Shown: piece by piece, positions 50,811 to 59,428 of the stretch | Position numbering within the stretch: the stretch's first letter is position 1 | Layout of the letters: every line of letters begins with the position of its first letter | NCBI GenBank assembly: GCA_003243195.1 | Contig: QFQI01000002.1 | Span: 124,001-188,000, forward strand | DNA length: 64,000 nucleotides | Reading direction: 5' to 3' | Source: Sphingomonas taxi | Lineage (GTDB): Bacteria > Pseudomonadota > Alphaproteobacteria > Sphingomonadales > Sphingomonadaceae | The notes under the pieces: model-generated | The model's input: the letters and a program-made list of their open reading frames with translations, nothing else | Databases searched by the model: none | What the model was told of the DNA's origin: nothing | Program-made: the position numbers and the translations under genes

Positions 50811-51953
50811 ATGCCACCCGGCGGCGCGACCCCGCTGCGCATCCTGCACGTCACCGAATCCGCGCGCGGCGGGGTCGGCACCTATCTGAACCAGACCCTG
50901 CCCGAACTGCACGACTGGCACGACGCCGCCGGCCGCCCCGGCACGATGCGGGTGGTGATCCCCGCCGAGCATCGCTTCATGCTCACCCATGTTCCCGACG
51001 ACGCGGTTGCCACCTATGAGCGCGGCGAGCGCGGCGCGGGGCCGCTGCTGCGGCTGGCGGCGGCGAGCTGGCGCGAGATCCGCGCGTTCCGCCCGCAGGT
51101 CGTCCATCTCCATTCCACCTTCGCCGGGCTGGTGGTGCGCCCGCTGGTGCTGCTCGCGCGGCTGATCTTCCGCATGAAGATCGCGGTGGTCTACAGCCCG
51201 CACGGCTGGGCGTTCCAGATCACCGGATCGCGCCGCCGCCAGCAGGCGATCGTCGCGATCGAGCGTGCCCTGACGCTGCTCACCGATCGCATCGTCGTGC
51301 TCTCCGACGCGGAGCGGCGCGAATGCCTCGGCCATGGCTTTCCCGCCGCCAAGCTGGTGCGCATCTACAACGGCATCAGCCGCGAAGGGGCAGAGCCGGC
51401 GCGCGCGCAATGGCATGACGAGCGGCTGAAGGTGTTCTTCGTCGGCCGGTTCGACCGGCAGAAGGGCGTCGACACGCTGATGACCGCCGCCGCCGCCGCG
51501 CGCGACCGGATGTGCGTGCGCTGCGCCGGGGCCAGCGTGGTGGACGACGGCACGCCGCTGGCGGTGCCCGACAATGTCGAACTGCTCGGCTGGCTGGACG
51601 AAGCGCAGATCGCCGGCCAGATGGCACTGGCCGACGTGGTGGCGATCCCGTCGCGTTGGGAAGGTTTCGGGCTGGTCGCGGCGGAGGCGATGCGCGCGCG
51701 GCTGCCCGTCGTCGCCAGCCGGGTCGGCGGCCTGCCGGAAGTGGTGGAGGACGGCGTCACGGGCCGGCTGGTCCCGCCCGACGATCCCGACGCGCTGCGG
51801 GACGCGCTGCTCGCCGATGGCCCGGCGGAGCGCGCGCGCATGGCCGACGCCGGTCGCGCGCGCTTCCTGGCGCTGTTCACCGCGCGGCACAGCGCGTCGC
51901 AGGTCGGCGATGTGTACCGCGAGGTGCTCGCCCGCCTTCCGACCACGACATAA
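50811..51953 (+). CDS. Glycosyltransferase family 4
   Basis: A GT-B enzyme of about 380 aa. R-I-L-H-V-T-E-S-A-R-G-G-V-G-T-Y near the N-terminus is the acceptor-side Rossmann start. V-V-H-L-H-S-T-F-A-G follows near 100, S-P-H-G-W-A-F, and the donor half opens F-F-V-G-R-F-D-R-Q-K-G. The family signature S-R-W-E-G-F-G-L-V-A-A-E-A is near 283-295. The open frame reaches GTG 50712, but the first 33 codons look non-coding; ATG 50811 or GTG 50802 is the likely start, with no strong ribosome site for any. It is the first of three successive GT4 genes. Confidence 0.85.
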   Translation: MPPGGATPLRILHVTESARGGVGTYLNQTLPELHDWHDAAGRPGTMRVVIPAEHRFMLTHVPDDAVATYERGERGAGPLLRLAAASWREIRAFRPQVVHLHSTFAGLVVRPLVLLARLIFRMKIAVVYSPHGWAFQITGSRRRQQAIVAIERALTLLTDRIVVLSDAERRECLGHGFPAAKLVRIYNGISREGAEPARAQWHDERLKVFFVGRFDRQKGVDTLMTAAAAARDRMCVRCAGASVVDDGTPLAVPDNVELLGWLDEAQIAGQMALADVVAIPSRWEGFGLVAAEAMRARLPVVASRVGGLPEVVEDGVTGRLVPPDDPDALRDALLADGPAERARMADAGRARFLALFTARHSASQVGDVYREVLARLPTTT

Positions 51954-51963
51954 GGACGCCGCC

Positions 51964-53049
51964 GTGGCCAACCGACGCCGGACCGTGTTCATCAACGGCC
52001 GCTTCCTCACGCAGCCGATCAGCGGCGTGCAACGCTACGCCGGGGAGATCGTCGCGCAGCTCGATGCGCGTGTCGGGGCGGGACGCGCCGCGACCGGCTA
52101 TGTCCTGCTCTGCCCGTCCGGCGCGCGCGACGCCGGCCTGTCGCATATCGAACAGCGCGTGGTGGGGCGGCGCGGCGGGCATCCGTGGGACCAGATCGAC
52201 TTCGCGCTGGCGGCGCGGCGCGGGGTGGCGCTTTGCCTCGCCGCGACCGGCCCGGTGCTGCTGCGGCGGCAGGTGGTGGTGATCCACGACGCCGCCGTGC
52301 AGCGCCATCCCGAATTGTTCGGCCGCAACTACGTCCGCGCGCATCGCGCGATCGACGCGCTGCTCGCCCGCCGCGCGCAGCTCGCCACCGTGTCCGACTT
52401 CTCCCGCCGCGAGTTGGCCGAGGTACTGCACGTCGCGCCCGAACGGATCATCGTCGCCAGGAACGGCGCGGAGCATCTCGGGCTGACGCCGGACGCGTCG
52501 ATCGTCGCGCGGCTCGGGCTGACCGACACGCCTTTCTTCCTGGTGCTGGGCAACATCACCCGCAACAAGAACCTGGCGCTCGCGATCCGCGCGCTGGCGG
52601 AACTCCAGCCGACGCCGGCCAGGCTGGTGGCGGTCGGGCGGCTGGAGCCATCGGTGTTCGGCTCGGGCGAGCTGCCGCCGCTGGGCGAGGGCGTGCTGCT
52701 CGCCGGCCGGCTGGACGACGCGGAGGTCGCCGGGCTGATGCGCGCCGCGCGCGCGCTGGTCTTCCCCAGCCTGTACGAAGGATTCGGTATCCCGCCGCTG
52801 GAGGCGATGGCCAACGACTGCCCGGTCCTGGCCAGCACCGCGGCGGCGGTGGTGGAGACCTGCGGCGACGCCGCCGACTTCTTCGACCCGCACGACGCGG
52901 CGGCGCTGGCGGCGCTGATGCGCACGGCGCTGGCGGACGACGGCACCTGGCGCGCGCGGCGGATCGCGGCGGGGCGCGCGCGGCTGGCGGCATTCAGCTG
53001 GACGCGTTCGGCGGACACGCTGGCCGAGGCGGCGGAGCGGATGGCATGA
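51964..53049 (+). CDS. Glycosyltransferase family 4 (mannosyltransferase-like)
   Basis: A 361-aa GT-B enzyme. F-I-N-G-R-F-L-T-Q-P-I-S-G-V-Q-R-Y near residue 8 is the hallmark of the WbdA/mannosyltransferase-like branch of GT4. V-V-I-H-D-A-A-V near 101, F-F-L-V-L-G-N-I-T-R-N-K-N near 195 and P-S-L-Y-E-G-F-G-I-P-P-L-E-A-M-A near 265 give the donor half with the E-x7-E pair. GTG 51964 has AAGGA six bases upstream and follows the preceding stop by 10 bases. The gene ends in an ATGA overlap with the next GT4. A mannose or related donor is a guess based on the branch. Confidence 0.88.
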   Translation: MANRRRTVFINGRFLTQPISGVQRYAGEIVAQLDARVGAGRAATGYVLLCPSGARDAGLSHIEQRVVGRRGGHPWDQIDFALAARRGVALCLAATGPVLLRRQVVVIHDAAVQRHPELFGRNYVRAHRAIDALLARRAQLATVSDFSRRELAEVLHVAPERIIVARNGAEHLGLTPDASIVARLGLTDTPFFLVLGNITRNKNLALAIRALAELQPTPARLVAVGRLEPSVFGSGELPPLGEGVLLAGRLDDAEVAGLMRAARALVFPSLYEGFGIPPLEAMANDCPVLASTAAAVVETCGDAADFFDPHDAAALAALMRTALADDGTWRARRIAAGRARLAAFSWTRSADTLAEAAERMA

Positions 53050-54272
53050 AGATCCTGATCGTCAACGTCCTGTACCCGCCGCACAAGATCGGCGGTGCGG
53101 AAAAGTCGGTTTCGCTGCTGGCCGAGGCGCTGGTGCGCGCCGGCGACACGGTGGTGGTCGCCACGCTGGACGACGTGCCCGCGCCGGTCGTGGAGGTGAA
53201 GAACGGCGTCACGGTGCACCGGCTGCCGATCGACAACATCTACTGGCCCTATGATCCCGACGCCGCGCCGCAGCCCAGGCTGAAGCGGCTGCAATGGCAC
53301 GCGCGCAACCGCTGGAACCGCGCGGCGGCGCGGCGGATCGGCGCGCTGCTGGATGCCGAGCGGCCCGATGTGGTGCATTGCAATGTCATCACCGGGTTCA
53401 GCGCCAGCATCTGGCGCGAGGTGAAGCGGCGCCGCCTGCCGCTGGTGCAGACGCTGCGCGATTACGGGGTGATGTGCACGCGCTCCGCGCTGTTCAAGAA
53501 CGGGCGCAACTGCGACACGCGTTGCCTGGAATGCCGCGTGCTGACCGCGCCCGCGAAGCGCGAATCGGCCACGGTCGACCAACTGGTGTCGAACAGCGAC
53601 TATGTGATCCGCCGCCACCATGGGGAGGGCTATTTCCCCGGCGTGCCGGCGCGGCGCATCTTCAACATCGTGCCACTGGACGAACAGGCGCGCGATCCGC
53701 AGCCCGAGGGTGCGCCGCTCACCTTCGGCTTCATCGGCCGGATCGAGGCGGAAAAGGGCATCGACGTGGTGCTGGCGGCGACGGCGCGGCTCACGCGCTC
53801 CGACTGGCGGCTGCGCATCGCCGGGGTCGGCGTGGCGGATTACGTCGCCGATCTGAAGGCGCGCTATCCCGATCCGCGCATCGAATGGCTGGGCTTCGCG
53901 CAGGCCGGCGACTTCTACCGCTCGATCGACACGGTGCTGATCGCCTCGGTATGGCCCGAACCGTTGCCGCGCACGCTGATCGAGGCGCTGTCCTTCAACC
54001 TGTCGGCGATCTGCGCCGACGCGGGCGGCATTCCGGAGATCGCCGACCTTGCGCGCCACTCGATCACCTATGCGCCGACCGACGTGGATGCGCTGGCGGT
54101 CGCGATGGAGACGGCGCTGGCCGACACCGCCGCATGGCGGGCGGGCGGGCTGAGACAGCCCGACGCGCTCGGATGGTTCGCGGAAGACCGCATCGTCGCG
54201 GAGAACCGCGCCGCTTATGCCGATGCGATCGCCACCGTCGGGGCCGGCACGCGGGCCGGGTCTGAGCGATGA
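53046..54272 (+). CDS. Glycosyltransferase family 4
   Basis: A 408-aa GT-B enzyme. K-I-L-I-V-N-V-L-Y-P-P-H-K-I-G-G-A-E near the N-terminus is a classic GT4 start. A middle segment has four cysteines (V-M-C-T-R, N-C-D-T-R-C-L-E-C-R, near 140-165) that look like a metal or disulfide cluster and are also seen in other EPS GT4 proteins. The donor half opens F-G-F-I-G-R-I-E-A-E-K-G, and P-E-P-L-P-R-T-L-I-E-A is the signature. ATG 53046 overlaps the previous stop, and the gene overlaps the acetyltransferase start. Sugar unknown. Confidence 0.88.
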   Translation: MKILIVNVLYPPHKIGGAEKSVSLLAEALVRAGDTVVVATLDDVPAPVVEVKNGVTVHRLPIDNIYWPYDPDAAPQPRLKRLQWHARNRWNRAAARRIGALLDAERPDVVHCNVITGFSASIWREVKRRRLPLVQTLRDYGVMCTRSALFKNGRNCDTRCLECRVLTAPAKRESATVDQLVSNSDYVIRRHHGEGYFPGVPARRIFNIVPLDEQARDPQPEGAPLTFGFIGRIEAEKGIDVVLAATARLTRSDWRLRIAGVGVADYVADLKARYPDPRIEWLGFAQAGDFYRSIDTVLIASVWPEPLPRTLIEALSFNLSAICADAGGIPEIADLARHSITYAPTDVDALAVAMETALADTAAWRAGGLRQPDALGWFAEDRIVAENRAAYADAIATVGAGTRAGSER

Positions 54273-54781
54273 GCTGGCGACGCGACCTGTTCGCCAACGC
54301 CAACCGCACCGGCGTGAAGGGCGCGGCGATCGGCTGGTTCCTGAACCCCGGCTTCGCGGTGGCGACGCTGTACCGCATCATGCGCTGGGGGCACCGGCGC
54401 GGCGGCGTCGCGGGCAGGCTGGTCGCGGTGCTGGCGTGGCGACGGATCGTGACCGGCTATGGCTGCTATATCGACCCCAGCGCCGCGATCGGCCCGGGAC
54501 TGCGCCTGCCGCATCCGGTCGGCATCGTGATCGGCGCCGACACGGTGATCGGCGCGGACGCCACCATCTACCAGCACGTCACCTTCGGTCGCCGCAACGC
54601 CGCGGAGGCGCGCTATCCGGTGACCGGCGACCGCGTGACCGTCTATGCCGGCGCGACCGTGATCGGCGGCATCACGATCGGCGATGGTGCGACGATCGCC
54701 GCCGGTGCGCTGGTGCGCCACCCGGTGCCGCCCGGCGGCGTGGCGCTGCCGGCGGCGGGCGCGATCCGCGCCGCGGGATGA
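54269..54781 (+). CDS. Left-handed beta-helix acetyltransferase (serine O-acetyltransferase-like)
   Basis: A 170-aa hexapeptide-repeat transferase. After a basic N-terminal helix (R-R-D-L-F-A-N-A-N-R-T-G-V-K-G) and a hydrophobic segment, the left-handed helix starts near 65 (Y-I-D-P-S-A-A-I-G-P-G-L-R-L-P-H-P-V-G-I-V-I-G) with hexapeptides of I-G-x-x-x and V-I-G-G-I-T-I-G-D-G-A-T-I-A-A-G-A. The catalytic His is in L-P-H-P-V-G, with a second in Y-Q-H-V-T-F-G. It resembles the CysE/WcaB branch found in polysaccharide clusters, which acetylates a sugar. ATG 54269 overlaps the GT4 stop by ATGA and closes the operon. Confidence 0.88.
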   Translation: MSWRRDLFANANRTGVKGAAIGWFLNPGFAVATLYRIMRWGHRRGGVAGRLVAVLAWRRIVTGYGCYIDPSAAIGPGLRLPHPVGIVIGADTVIGADATIYQHVTFGRRNAAEARYPVTGDRVTVYAGATVIGGITIGDGATIAAGALVRHPVPPGGVALPAAGAIRAAG

Positions 54782-54869
54782 CAACGGACCGACGGCCGGC
54801 GGATCCATCCGAATAGGGATCGGACGCGCCGGCAGCCGCCCTCCCCGTGACGCGCGGCGACGGGACCGG

Positions 54870-54907
54870 GATCACAGCCCTGCCCGTCGATCACAGCCCT
54901 GCCCGTC
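54870..54907 (+). repeat. 19-bp perfect tandem duplication
   Basis: GATCACAGCCCTGCCCGTC occurs twice in direct head-to-tail order at 54870-54888 and 54889-54907, in the 268-bp non-coding gap between the acetyltransferase and the small membrane gene. No coding frame explains it. Confidence 0.8.
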
Positions 54908-55049
54908 CGGGCCGGTAGCGAGCCTCGGACCCGGGCCGTTCACGCCGGGCCATGTCGAAGCACGACGCCACCGCCACGCCGCGCTCCGCATCACGACGCG
55001 CGCGGCGCACGGTCTGATCGGGTGACCTGACCGGCGCCCCTGCCCGATC

Positions 55050-55250
55050 CTATTTCCCGTCGCGCCGCGAGTTCGCGAACAATACCGCCGCCGCGACCGC
55101 CGCCGATCCGATCCCGACACCCAGCCAGGTCTTGCCCGGCTGCCAGCGGCGGCTGCGCTGCCGCTCGGCAGCGTTAGAGGCACCCGCCTCCTCATGCGCC
55201 TTGGCCGCGGCGGCGGCCGCCAGGATCTCGTTGGGTTGGTCGTCGCTCAC
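55050..55250 (-). CDS. Small membrane protein next to tgt (66 aa)
   Basis: A 66-aa protein with an acidic, Ala-rich N-terminal half (S-D-D-Q-P-N-E-I-L-A-A-A-A-A-A-K), a basic middle (R-Q-R-S-R-R-W) and one transmembrane helix near 42-58, ending R-R-D-G-K. The gene starts inside the last codons of tgt (ATGA overlap), so it is translationally coupled to it. I do not recognise a named family. A topological or ribosomal-membrane role cannot be claimed. Confidence 0.7.
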   Translation of the reverse strand: MSDDQPNEILAAAAAAKAHEEAGASNAAERQRSRRWQPGKTWLGVGIGSAAVAAAVLFANSRRDGK

Positions 55251-56392
55251 ATCGTCTCTCCTTTGCCGCCAGCATAACGCCCGCGAAAGCCATTGGCGAA
55301 CGCCGTCAGCCGTCCGTCCGCGATCGCCGCACGCAGATCGGCCATCAACGCCTCGTAAAATGCGATATTATGTTCGGTCATCAGCATCGCGCCCAGCATC
55401 TCGCCCGCGCGGACCAGATGATGGACATAGGCGCGCGTCCATGTCGCGCATACCGCGCACGCGCATTCCGGGTCGAGCGGCCCCTGATCCTCCGCGAAGC
55501 GCGCGTTGCGGATGTTGATCGGCCCGGTACGCGTGAACGCCTGCCCCGTGCGCCCCGAGCGCGTCGGCATCACGCAGTCGAACATATCGACCCCGCGCTC
55601 CACGGCACCGACGATATCGTCGGGCTTGCCGACCCCCATCAGGTAGCGCGGGCGGTCGGCCGGCAATTGCGCGGGCGCGTAATCGAGGCAACCGAACATC
55701 GCCGCCTGCCCCTCGCCGACCGCCAGCCCGCCGATCGCATAGCCATCGAAGCCGATATCCACGAGCGCGTCCGCCGACACCCGCCGCAAGCCCTCGTCCA
55801 GCGCACCCTGCTGGATGCCGAAGATCGCGTTCGCCGCGGCATGGTCGCCGCCGGCGTCGAACGCGTCGCGGCTGCGTCGCGCCCAGCGCATCGAGCGCTC
55901 CATCGCGGCCGCCTGCACCTCGCGCGTCGAGGTGGTCGGCACCAGTTCGTCGAACGCCATCACGATGTTCGATCCCAGCAGGCGCTGGATCTCGATCGAG
56001 CGTTCCGGGGTGATGAGGTGCCGCGTGCCGTCGAGATGCGAGGCGAAGGCGACGCCCTCCTCCGAACGTTTCGTCAGCGCCGACAGGCTCATCACCTGAT
56101 AGCCGCCCGAATCGGTCAGGATCGGCCGGTTCCAGCCCATGAAGCGGTGCAGCCCGCCCAGCCGCGCGACCCGCTCGGCACCGGGGCGCAGCATCAGGTG
56201 ATAGGTGTTGCCCAGGATGATGTCCGCACCGGCCCGCTCGACGTCGGCGGGCTTCATCGCCTTCACGGTCGCGGCGGTGCCGACCGGCATGAAGGCGGGC
56301 GTGCGGATCACGCCGCGCTGCATGGTGATCGCCCCGGTGCGCGCGGCGCCGTCGGTGGCGTGGATCGCGAAGGCGAAGCGCGGCGCGGTCAT
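55247..56392 (-). CDS. tgt: tRNA-guanine transglycosylase
   Basis: A 381-aa enzyme that exchanges guanine-34 for preQ1 in the GUN anticodons of tRNA-Asp, -Asn, -His and -Tyr, on the way to queuosine. The active-site Asp is in L-T-D-S-G-G-Y-Q-V near residue 92, the nucleophile Asp in M-F-D-C-V-M-P-T-R near 270, and the zinc site is C-A-C-A-V-C near 310 with His near 328. G-I-Q-Q-G and G-G-L-A-V-G-E are also intact. The length is normal. It lies in an ATGA-coupled row: EF-hand gene, tgt, 66-aa membrane protein. Confidence 0.95.
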   Translation of the reverse strand: MTAPRFAFAIHATDGAARTGAITMQRGVIRTPAFMPVGTAATVKAMKPADVERAGADIILGNTYHLMLRPGAERVARLGGLHRFMGWNRPILTDSGGYQVMSLSALTKRSEEGVAFASHLDGTRHLITPERSIEIQRLLGSNIVMAFDELVPTTSTREVQAAAMERSMRWARRSRDAFDAGGDHAAANAIFGIQQGALDEGLRRVSADALVDIGFDGYAIGGLAVGEGQAAMFGCLDYAPAQLPADRPRYLMGVGKPDDIVGAVERGVDMFDCVMPTRSGRTGQAFTRTGPINIRNARFAEDQGPLDPECACAVCATWTRAYVHHLVRAGEMLGAMLMTEHNIAFYEALMADLRAAIADGRLTAFANGFRGRYAGGKGETM

Positions 56393-56919
56393 CGCCGGTC
56401 CCCGCGCCGCTTGCCGGGCGGCGGCGGCGCATCCTTGCCGCCGCGCCGCGCGTCGGTCGGCCCCTGCGCATCGACCGGCATGGTGCGGTAGGTCAGCAGC
56501 TCGGCACGGCTGATCGTGTGGCTGCCGTCGCGATCGTAGCGCGCGAAGAGCCGCGAGAACTGGTCCTGCAATTCCTCCAGCGTGACCTGCCCATCATTGT
56601 CGCGGTCGATCTCGAACGGGCTGGGCAGCGCGTTGCGGTCGCCCAGCCAGCGCTCTGCCCAGTCCGCGAAGGCGATATAGCGCAGCCGCCCGGTCTTGCC
56701 GGTGTCGATCGCCGCGAACGAGCGCCGGACGCATTCCTCCAGCTCGGCGCGATCGACCAGCGCGTCACCGTCGGCGTCGCAGGCCGCGATCATCATCGCC
56801 ACCGGCTCGACCACCATCGTGGCGGGGGTCTGCGGCGTCGCGGGCAGCGGGGCGCGAACGGTGATGTCGCCTTCCTGAAACGGGGCGGCGGCAAGGAGAA
56901 GCAACGCGAACGGGATCAT
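56389..56919 (-). CDS. EF-hand calcium-binding protein, exported
   Basis: A 176-aa protein with a signal peptide (about residues 1-14) and three EF-hand loops: D48-E59 (D-A-D-G-D-A-L-V-D-R-A-E), D105-E116 (D-R-D-N-D-G-Q-V-T-L-E-E) and D129-E140 (D-R-D-G-S-H-T-I-S-R-A-E). A fourth, degenerate loop lies near 72. It should bind calcium in the periplasm. The frame opens at 57105, but ATG 56919 starts the signal sequence. Its stop overlaps the tgt start by ATGA. The partner is unknown, and the tgt link may reflect only cotranscription. Confidence 0.8.
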   Translation of the reverse strand: MIPFALLLLAAAPFQEGDITVRAPLPATPQTPATMVVEPVAMMIAACDADGDALVDRAELEECVRRSFAAIDTGKTGRLRYIAFADWAERWLGDRNALPSPFEIDRDNDGQVTLEELQDQFSRLFARYDRDGSHTISRAELLTYRTMPVDAQGPTDARRGGKDAPPPPGKRRGDRR

Positions 56920-57052
56920 CACCGCCCCGTGACAGAAGCCGGCGCGCTTCGCCAGAGGGTGGTGCCGCGTCGGCGATCCGGCGCCCGGACCGTCGCGCCG
57001 CATGCCCCCCGCCCCATCGATCCCCGCACGACGAACCGCCGGCGACGCCGGT

Positions 57053-58426
57053 TCAGAAGCTCGCGTCGCCGTACACCCGCGACACGTCCCCGCCCCAGGC
57101 GCCATGATAGCGGTCGAGCAGCACCTCGGCGGGCACCTTGCCGCTGCGCACGATCTCGCGCAGCGGTTCGAGGAAGCCGGTTTCGTCGTCGCCGGCCGCG
57201 CCCAGCCGCGCGCGCGCCTTCAGGCCGGCATGCGCGATGTCCAGCACCGCGCCCGCGATGTCGCGCAACTGCCCGCCGCCGGGGATCGGCGCCGACAGGC
57301 CGAGGCGCGGCACCGCGTCGCGCAGCGCCTGCCGCTCGTCCAGCGTCCACGCCTTCACCACGTCCCATGCCGCATCCAACGCGCCCTGATCGTAGAGCAG
57401 CCCGACCCACAGCGCCGGCAGCGCGCAGATGCGGTTCCACGGACCGCCGTCCGCGCCGCGCATTTCAAGGAAGGTCTTGAGCCGCACCTCGGGGAAGGCG
57501 GTCGACAGATGGTCGTTCCAGTCGTCGATCGTCGGCTTCTCGCCGGGCAGCACCGACAGCTCGCCGCGCAGGAAGTCGCGGAAGCTCAGCCCCGCCGCGT
57601 CGATGTAGCGCCCTTCGCGGTAGACGAAATACATCGGCACATCGAGCATGTAGTCGGCGTAGCGCTCGTAACCGAAGCCGTCCTCGAACACGAACGGCAG
57701 CATGCCGGTGCGCGCGGGATCGGTGTCCGACCAGATGTGGCTGCGATAGCTGAGGAAGCCGTTCGGCCGCCCTTCGGTGAACGGCGAATTGGCGAACAGC
57801 GCAGTGGCGAGCGGTTGCAGCGCCAGCCCGACGCGGAACTTGCGCGCCATGTCCGCCTCGCTGGCATAATCCAGGTTCACCTGGATCGTGCAGGTGCGCA
57901 GCATCATGTCCAGCCCCATGGTGCCGACACGCGGCATGTGGCGCAGCATGATCGCATAGCGGCCCTTGGGCATGATCGGCAGCTCGGCGCGCGCCTTGTC
58001 CGGCCACATGCCCAGGCCCAGGAAGCCCAGCCCGAGCTTCTCGCCCGCCGCCTTCACCTGCGTCAGGTGCCGGCCGGTTTCGGCGCAGGTCTGGTGCAGG
58101 TTCTCCAGCGGCGCGCCCGACAGCTCGAACTGCCCGGCCGGCTCCAGGCTCACCGATCCGTCGGCGCCGGTGAGCGCGATGATGTTGCCGCCTTCCTCGA
58201 CCGGACGCCAGCCGTGCTGCTCCAGCTCGATCAGCAGCGCGCGGATCCCCGACGGCTCGCCCCAGCTCGGCGCGTGGTGGTCGGCGGTGGAATAGACGAA
58301 CTTCTCATGCTCGGTGCCGATCCGCCACCGCGCCGGCGGCTTCTCGCCGCTCGCGAAATGGGCGATCAACTGGTCGCGCGATTCGATGACCGCTGCGTGG
58401 CTGTCCGAAACGGTCTTGGTCGTCAT
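57053..58426 (-). CDS. gshA: Glutamate--cysteine ligase
   Basis: A 457-aa enzyme that makes gamma-glutamylcysteine, the first step to glutathione. It is the plant/alphaproteobacterial type: R-W-R-I-G-T-E-H-E-K-F near residue 34 with the metal-binding glutamates, L-E-P-A-G-Q-F-E-L-S-G-A-P near 93, and a central substrate block (L-R-T-C-T-I-Q-V-N-L-D-Y near 175). The C-terminus ends Y-G-D-A-S-F. It stands alone on the minus strand between the EF-hand gene and RsmE, with a 100-base gap to the next gene. Confidence 0.93.
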   Translation of the reverse strand: MTTKTVSDSHAAVIESRDQLIAHFASGEKPPARWRIGTEHEKFVYSTADHHAPSWGEPSGIRALLIELEQHGWRPVEEGGNIIALTGADGSVSLEPAGQFELSGAPLENLHQTCAETGRHLTQVKAAGEKLGLGFLGLGMWPDKARAELPIMPKGRYAIMLRHMPRVGTMGLDMMLRTCTIQVNLDYASEADMARKFRVGLALQPLATALFANSPFTEGRPNGFLSYRSHIWSDTDPARTGMLPFVFEDGFGYERYADYMLDVPMYFVYREGRYIDAAGLSFRDFLRGELSVLPGEKPTIDDWNDHLSTAFPEVRLKTFLEMRGADGGPWNRICALPALWVGLLYDQGALDAAWDVVKAWTLDERQALRDAVPRLGLSAPIPGGGQLRDIAGAVLDIAHAGLKARARLGAAGDDETGFLEPLREIVRSGKVPAEVLLDRYHGAWGGDVSRVYGDASF

Positions 58427-58526
58427 GGCGCGCGCCTTACGCCGGGATGAACGGACGCGCTAGGGTGGATCGGCATGCCCTTGGCAAAGCTGGCGTGGTT
58501 CACGCGGAGGTGCGGCGTCGCGTGAA

Positions 58527-59270
58527 CTACCAGTCCCCCGCCACCGCCATCCACACCGCCACCGCGGCGGCCGCCGCGGTGTCAGCGCGCAGGATGCGCG
58601 GCCCCAGCCCGACGCCGACCGCGCACGGGTGCGCGCGGACCAGCGCGCGTTCCTCGTCGTCGAAGCCGCCCTCCGGCCCGATCAGGATCGCCGCCGGGCC
58701 GCGCCGTGCGCGCATCGCCTCCACCGCCGGCACCCCGCCCGTCTCGTCGGCGAAGAACAGCGCGCGGTCCGCCGGCCAGTCGCGCAGCAGCGCGGGGAGC
58801 TTCACCATCTCCGCCACCTGCGGCAGCGCGGTGCGCCCGCATTGCTCGGCGGCCTCGATCATGTGCGTGCGCAGCCGCTCGGTATTGGGCCGGTCGACCA
58901 CCGTGCGGCGCGTGACGACCGGCACCAGCCGCGCCACGCCCAGTTCGCACGCCTTTTCCGCCATCCAGTCGACGCGTCCCTTCTTCAGCGGCGCGGCGAC
59001 CAGCCACAGGTCCGGCACCGCCTCGCGCTCGCGCAGCCGCTCGGTGACGTCCAGCACCAGGTCGCGCCTGCCGACGTGCGCGGCGACCGCCAGCCATTCG
59101 CCGGTCGCGTCGTCGAACAGCTTCACCGGATCGCCCGGCTTCGTGCGCATCACCGACACCAGATAATGCGCCGGCGCGCCGGACAGCGCGACCGGCCCGG
59201 GCGCCAGCGGCGTTTCGACGAACAGCCGCGGCGTCGAGCGCGGCGGCCAGGCGGGCACCGCCCCCATCAT
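58527..59270 (-). CDS. rsmE: 16S rRNA m3U1498 methyltransferase
   Basis: A 247-aa SPOUT methyltransferase. The N-terminal PUA-like part has P-R-L-F-V-E-T-P near residue 13 and Y-L-V-S-V-M-R near 36. The knot has I-G-P-E-G-G-F-D-D-E-E near 197 (SAM loop) and L-G-P-R-I-L-R-A-D-T-A near 223. It modifies U1498 in helix 44 of the small subunit rRNA. The doubled ATG at 59265-59270 is preceded by GGGGGAAGAA. It overlaps the stop of the upstream small membrane gene by ATGA. Confidence 0.92.
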   Translation of the reverse strand: MMGAVPAWPPRSTPRLFVETPLAPGPVALSGAPAHYLVSVMRTKPGDPVKLFDDATGEWLAVAAHVGRRDLVLDVTERLREREAVPDLWLVAAPLKKGRVDWMAEKACELGVARLVPVVTRRTVVDRPNTERLRTHMIEAAEQCGRTALPQVAEMVKLPALLRDWPADRALFFADETGGVPAVEAMRARRGPAAILIGPEGGFDDEERALVRAHPCAVGVGLGPRILRADTAAAAAVAVWMAVAGDW

Positions 59271-59428
59271 TTCTTCCCCCGTCCGATCAGCAGCCGCGCC
59301 ACCAGAAACAGCAGCGCGCCGGCGATGGCGATGGTGAGCACCACGCCCGTCACCACCCCCGCCACGCGCAGGATGGCATAAAACAGCGCCTCGAAGAACC
59401 GGCCGACCGCGACCGACAGGTGGATCAT
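59267..59428 (-). CDS. Small membrane protein between DUF2147 and RsmE (53 aa)
   Basis: A 53-aa gene coupled on both sides: its ATG at 59428 overlaps the DUF2147 stop, and its stop overlaps the RsmE start. The product is amphipathic for about 15 residues (H-L-S-V-A-V-G-R-F-F-E-A-L-F-Y), then has one strong transmembrane helix (about 24-46) and a basic end (R-L-L-I-G-R-G-K-K). Two tight overlaps argue that it is translated. No family is recognised. Confidence 0.7.
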   Translation of the reverse strand: MIHLSVAVGRFFEALFYAILRVAGVVTGVVLTIAIAGALLFLVARLLIGRGKK

